Shown here in pieces: positions 61,801 to 64,000 of a stretch of DNA of 64,000 bases. The notes under the pieces are model-generated. The model was not told the DNA's origin and did no database searches. It saw only the letters and a list, made by a program, of their open reading frames with translations. Origin of the DNA: Thunnus maccoyii (Eukaryota; Chordata; Actinopteri; Scombriformes; Scombridae); NCBI RefSeq assembly GCF_910596095.1, contig NC_056538.1:17780501-17844500 (forward strand). The letters are read 5' to 3'. The stretch's first letter is position 1, and every line of letters starts with the position of its first letter. The position numbers and the translations under genes were made by a program.

Positions 61801-63734
61801 CTGTTAAAAGGAGGCTTAGTTGGAGGTTCCATTTGTTAAATTATTGATTGAATTCATTCAGTTTTTAACAATATTGTAAATTTGTAATGCTTTATGTTGC
61901 TGAGCTAGTGAGCTTGCTAGGCTCTGTCATGGTGTACATTAGCAATGATATGCAAAGGAATTTTGCTTTGGTGTAGAGTCTTTGTGTATCTCAGACTCTG
62001 GTGAGTGAAATAAATACTGTACTACTTTGTGTCATTTATGATAACATCTATCTTATGATGTTTCTCTCCCTATAGACAAGTCATCAGTAGCAGGTTCAGA
62101 GGAGGCAGAGCCCCAATCCCCTCCCATAAAGCCACGGGAGACACGGCAAAAGGCTGTTCAAGAAGCTCCTCCCAAGAAGGGGCGTCGGTCACGACGCTGT
62201 GGCCAATGCTCAGGCTGCCAGGTTCCAGAAGATTGTGGTGTCTGTACCAACTGTCTCGACAAGCCCAAATTTGGTGGACGGAACATTAAAAAGCAGTGCT
62301 GCAAGTAAGTCTGATGAGCTGTTTGTCACAATAGATCACTGATATTATTATGTATGTCTTGAATAACATTTTTATAACTTTTAATGGAATATTTAAGAAA
62401 TTAAAGATTAAATTTTGTGTCACTGTCTACAGGATGAGGAAGTGTCAGAATTTGCAGTGGATGCCTTCAAAGATGTTTCTTCAGAAACAAGGCAAAGGCA
62501 AGAAAGACAAGAAGAAGAACAAGTTGTCTGAGAAGAAGGAGGGTCTCAATCCGGTAAAGGGACCGAGCTCAGAGTCTGGCCCCAAACCCACTCCCGCACC
62601 ACCGAAGGAAGAACCTTCCCGCAAAAAGAGTGAAACTCCTCCTCTAAAACTGGGAGAGGAGAAGTCGCGACAGCAGCCGTCATCAAAGCAATCATCTCCA
62701 GCTCTGGCATCTTCCCCTGCCCCAAACGAACCCCCTCAGGCTGCCAGCACAGTCACAGCCCAGGCTCAGTCTCCAGCCCTGACACCAGACCCAAAACAGC
62801 TCTCTGTCTCGAGCAGTGTCTCCAGTAAGAAGGGACACAAATTACAGCAGCCTGTAACAACATCCTCCTCCTCGTCATCATCCTCTTCCACATCATCATC
62901 TTCCTCATCCTCCTCATCTTCCTCCTCGTCATCTTCAGCCCAGAATTCCCCCTCCCAGTCTATGCAATCTCATCAGCCATCCCAACAGCAGCAACGACCA
63001 TCTGTGAGTCAGGCGCCATCAAAAAAAGACGCCTCACCCAAGATTCCACTGAGCGAGCCCAAGAAGAAGCCCCAACAGCACTCGTCACAGCAGCAGAGCT
63101 CGACTACAGCAACATCGGATACAGGTAAGAAACTGGTCCCATCTTGTTATAATAAATGTAAAGCTTAACAAAACTCCACTCTTATTTGTCATTTACTTTC
63201 TCTTTTTCAAAGTTGAATTAAAACAGATGAAGAAGCCAACTTCTCGCTCTGTTCCTCCATCTCCTAAACAGAGACCAAAAGACAAGGTAGGAATTAGCGT
63301 CAGTTGGTTTATTCAGACCTTTAACTCATTGTTGTCTATTGTATCTTGTATGCATTGTTTGTTACCATGTGAACTTGCTTCAGCCATAGATTTAGAGAAA
63401 CCCATAACTTTGTCAATGTACTGTATAAACCACATATTATTTCCAATATTCACTATTCTCTTTCATATCTCCACTCTTGTCTGACAAACTCGAGAAGCCG
63501 CTGAGCACTAAATCACCCAGCAGCTGTACTTTAAACTGGCTGAGCACTCCCTCGACTAGGGGCCAGGCGAAGTCCAGATCACCCTGCGACGGAGTGCATC
63601 GTATCAGAGTGGATTTCAAGAGGGACCATGATGTGGAGAAGGTGTGGGAGGCTGGCGGCCTCAGCCTGCTCACCTCTGTGCCTGTCACGCCCAGGGTGCT
63701 CTGCTTCTTATGTGCAAGCAGTGGAAATGTTGAG
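44522..63734 (+). CDS. kmt2a: Histone-lysine N-methyltransferase 2A (MLL), N-terminal part, cut by window end
   Basis: Coding exons seen: 44522-44767, 55981-56053, 56263-59630, 60310-60487, 62076-62304, 62433-63124, 63213-63286, about 63495-63734, in phase, encoding the first 1700 residues. The protein starts [14 protein letters not shown] (menin-binding motif) and has [20 protein letters not shown]. Three AT-hooks follow: KKPRGRPP (about 114-121), KRRGRPPS (about 162-170) and RRRRGRPPS (about 258-268). Then come [53 protein letters not shown], the CXXC finger (about 1322-1380) and [11 protein letters not shown], the first ligands of PHD finger 1. The remaining PHD fingers, bromodomain, FY-rich and SET domains lie beyond the window. 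Known role: H3K4 methylation within a COMPASS-like complex at developmental promoters. The acceptor of the last exon is chosen between neighbouring AGs; other junctions are clear. Confidence 0.96.
47340..48540 (+). repeat. Local three-copy diverged repeat in kmt2a intron 1
   Basis: A unit containing 'gggatgtgt', 'cattaaatcccc', 'gcctatg..agatgcagacacagc' and 'tgatttcattg' recurs at about 47340-47468, 47489-47726 and 48341-48540. The second and third copies also share 'ctttatgat.ttctgg' and 'gtagttgaaata'. The copies are direct and clearly diverged. Confidence 0.65.
49671..49808. repeat. Long interrupted (TG)n microsatellite
   Basis: Two TG tracts of about 68 and 54 bases, separated by the short non-repetitive spacer ggtgcctgccagcctc. 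Such alternating purine-pyrimidine DNA can adopt Z-form. It produces spurious Cys-Val and His-Thr open frames. Confidence 0.97.
54640..55200. repeat. Probable dispersed repeat sequence in kmt2a intron 1
   Basis: The stretch 'aacactttggtccaaactga' followed by 'cttgaaatttggtagacctt' and 'ggtgattccctgatttttaa' is worded like a very common ancient fish repeat. The adjacent 54930-55200 segment, richer in CG with 'tttatactttccgtgtgtgc', resembles a DNA-transposon end. Classes were not assigned. Confidence 0.35.
56263..59630 (+). CDS. kmt2a: kmt2a large exon 3
   Basis: A single 3368-base exon (acceptor TTTTATCAG|CGGGCA, donor GTCCAG|GTGAGT) encoding about residues 107-1229. It holds the AT-hooks, the conserved [20 protein letters not shown] block, [12 protein letters not shown], Ser/Pro-rich regions, [13 protein letters not shown] and a Lys/Glu/Arg-charged region, ending [21 protein letters not shown] ten-alanine run (codons GCG, eight GCT, GCA at 56772-56801) is present. 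The human exon as I remember it is some 700 bases shorter. Long opposite-strand open frames here are artefacts of composition. Confidence 0.94.
60617..61075. mobile_element. TTAA-flanked MITE in kmt2a intron 4
   Basis: The left end AGGGGATCTATTATGCTTTT with CCTTATTTTCAG, and the right end read on the other strand AGGGCACCCATTATGCTCAT with TTTCAG, form imperfect terminal inverted repeats of about 30 bases. TTAA lies at both outer edges (60617-60620, 61072-61075). No ORF of note in the 451 bases. TTAA flanks fit piggyBac-type insertion, but the TIR starts AGGG rather than CCC, so the class is uncertain. I recognise the 'TCTATTATGCTTTTCC' phrase as common in fish genomes. Confidence 0.7.
61076..62075 (+). 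other. Remainder of kmt2a intron 4
   Basis: About 1 kb of AT-rich intron between the MITE and the exon that begins the CXXC region. Nothing recognisable in it. Confidence 0.6.
62174..62471 (+). other. kmt2a: KMT2A CXXC zinc-finger domain (spans one intron)
   Basis: [20 protein letters not shown], then [20 protein letters not shown] and [17 protein letters not shown]. Cysteines at about residues 1330, 1333, 1336, 1341, 1344, 1347, 1362 and 1368 supply the two zinc clusters, and the KFGG loop typical of non-methylated-CpG binding is intact. The intron at 62305-62432 splits the Lys codon after QCC. The domain targets MLL to unmethylated CpG islands. Confidence 0.95.
62863..62937 (+). repeat. 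kmt2a: Poly-serine tract in kmt2a exon 6
   Basis: About 25 serine codons with a single threonine interruption, encoded by mixed TCC/TCA/TCG/TCT codons, in the linker between the CXXC finger and the PHD fingers. Codon mixing shows it is not a pure recent trinucleotide expansion. Confidence 0.85.
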
Positions 63735-64000
63735 GTAAAAGAAAAACATGCCCACTTTTGATCATTTTCTTAAAAACATTCTCTTTTAAATTTCAATTTC
63801 TTTTCCTTTACTACTGTTTCTATTTAGCACTTTGTTCTCTACCACTCCTTTGTCTTTCTCTCTTAATAGAAAATAATAGAATACTATTTGAGCAGTCGGT
63901 TAAAAATGGTCTGTCTAAACTGCCTCACATATGCCACTGCTCATAAGAGTCTCCAAGTTATTCATCAGCCATATTGGAGTCGGGAGTCTCAAACAGTTGT
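63735..64000 (+). other. Start of the next kmt2a intron, cut by the window end
   Basis: It begins with the GAG|GTAAAAG donor. No further exon (the expected next residues are the rest of PHD finger 1) appears before the edge. Confidence 0.7.

Overview
This is a stretch of a vertebrate genome, almost certainly a ray-finned (teleost) fish. It contains four spliced protein-coding genes with canonical GT/AG introns. Their predicted proteins are close to, but not identical with, mammalian FAM98C, BICDL, UBE4A and KMT2A. The introns and spacers are AT-rich, full of (CA)n/(TG)n microsatellites, and carry repeat families that look like common teleost ones (hAT-like elements, L1-like LINEs, short foldback elements). 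There is no bacterial-style operon, CRISPR array, phage or plasmid. Gene models were assembled by eye from exon reading frames, splice sites and remembered family sequence, so exon edges are direct readings but untranslated regions are mostly inferred.

Layout. 1-1386: dispersed repeats. 1387-4662 (minus strand): fam98c, eight exons, 349 codons plus stop, complete. About 4.7-9.2 kb: intergenic, with a duplicated CTCF-like motif just upstream of fam98c, a (CA)n tract, a mariner-like MITE remnant and a possible LINE fragment. 9238-26001 (plus): a BICD-family-like cargo adaptor (bicdl2-like), ten exons, 542 residues, complete; its sixth intron holds a 5'-truncated L1-like LINE with a recognisable target-site duplication. 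26-32 kb: bicdl 3' UTR, intergenic repeats, a second L1 fragment, a LINE 3' end with an RNase H-like remnant, and the inferred 5' region of ube4a. 31960-39651 (plus): ube4a, nineteen coding exons, 1077 residues, complete with its C-terminal U-box. 39.65-44.5 kb: spacer with a well-preserved non-autonomous hAT-type element. 44522 to the right edge (plus): the first eight coding exons (1700 codons) of kmt2a (mll), including the menin-binding N-terminus, three AT-hooks and the CXXC zinc finger. The gene is cut by the window end just as the first PHD finger begins.

How the genes relate. Ube4a and kmt2a stand next to each other in the same orientation, as their human counterparts do at 11q23, so this half of the window is conserved microsynteny. 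I see no atp5mg (which lies between them in human) in the 4.9-kb spacer. fam98c and the bicdl gene are divergently arranged and have no obvious functional link to the others: an RNA-binding/tRNA-ligase-complex-like protein, a dynein cargo adaptor, a ubiquitin ligase and a histone methyltransferase. I found no candidate for a new multi-gene system. The observations of most interest are the evolutionary records left by transposons, a few perfect hairpins, and lineage-specific expansions of the kmt2a N-terminal region.
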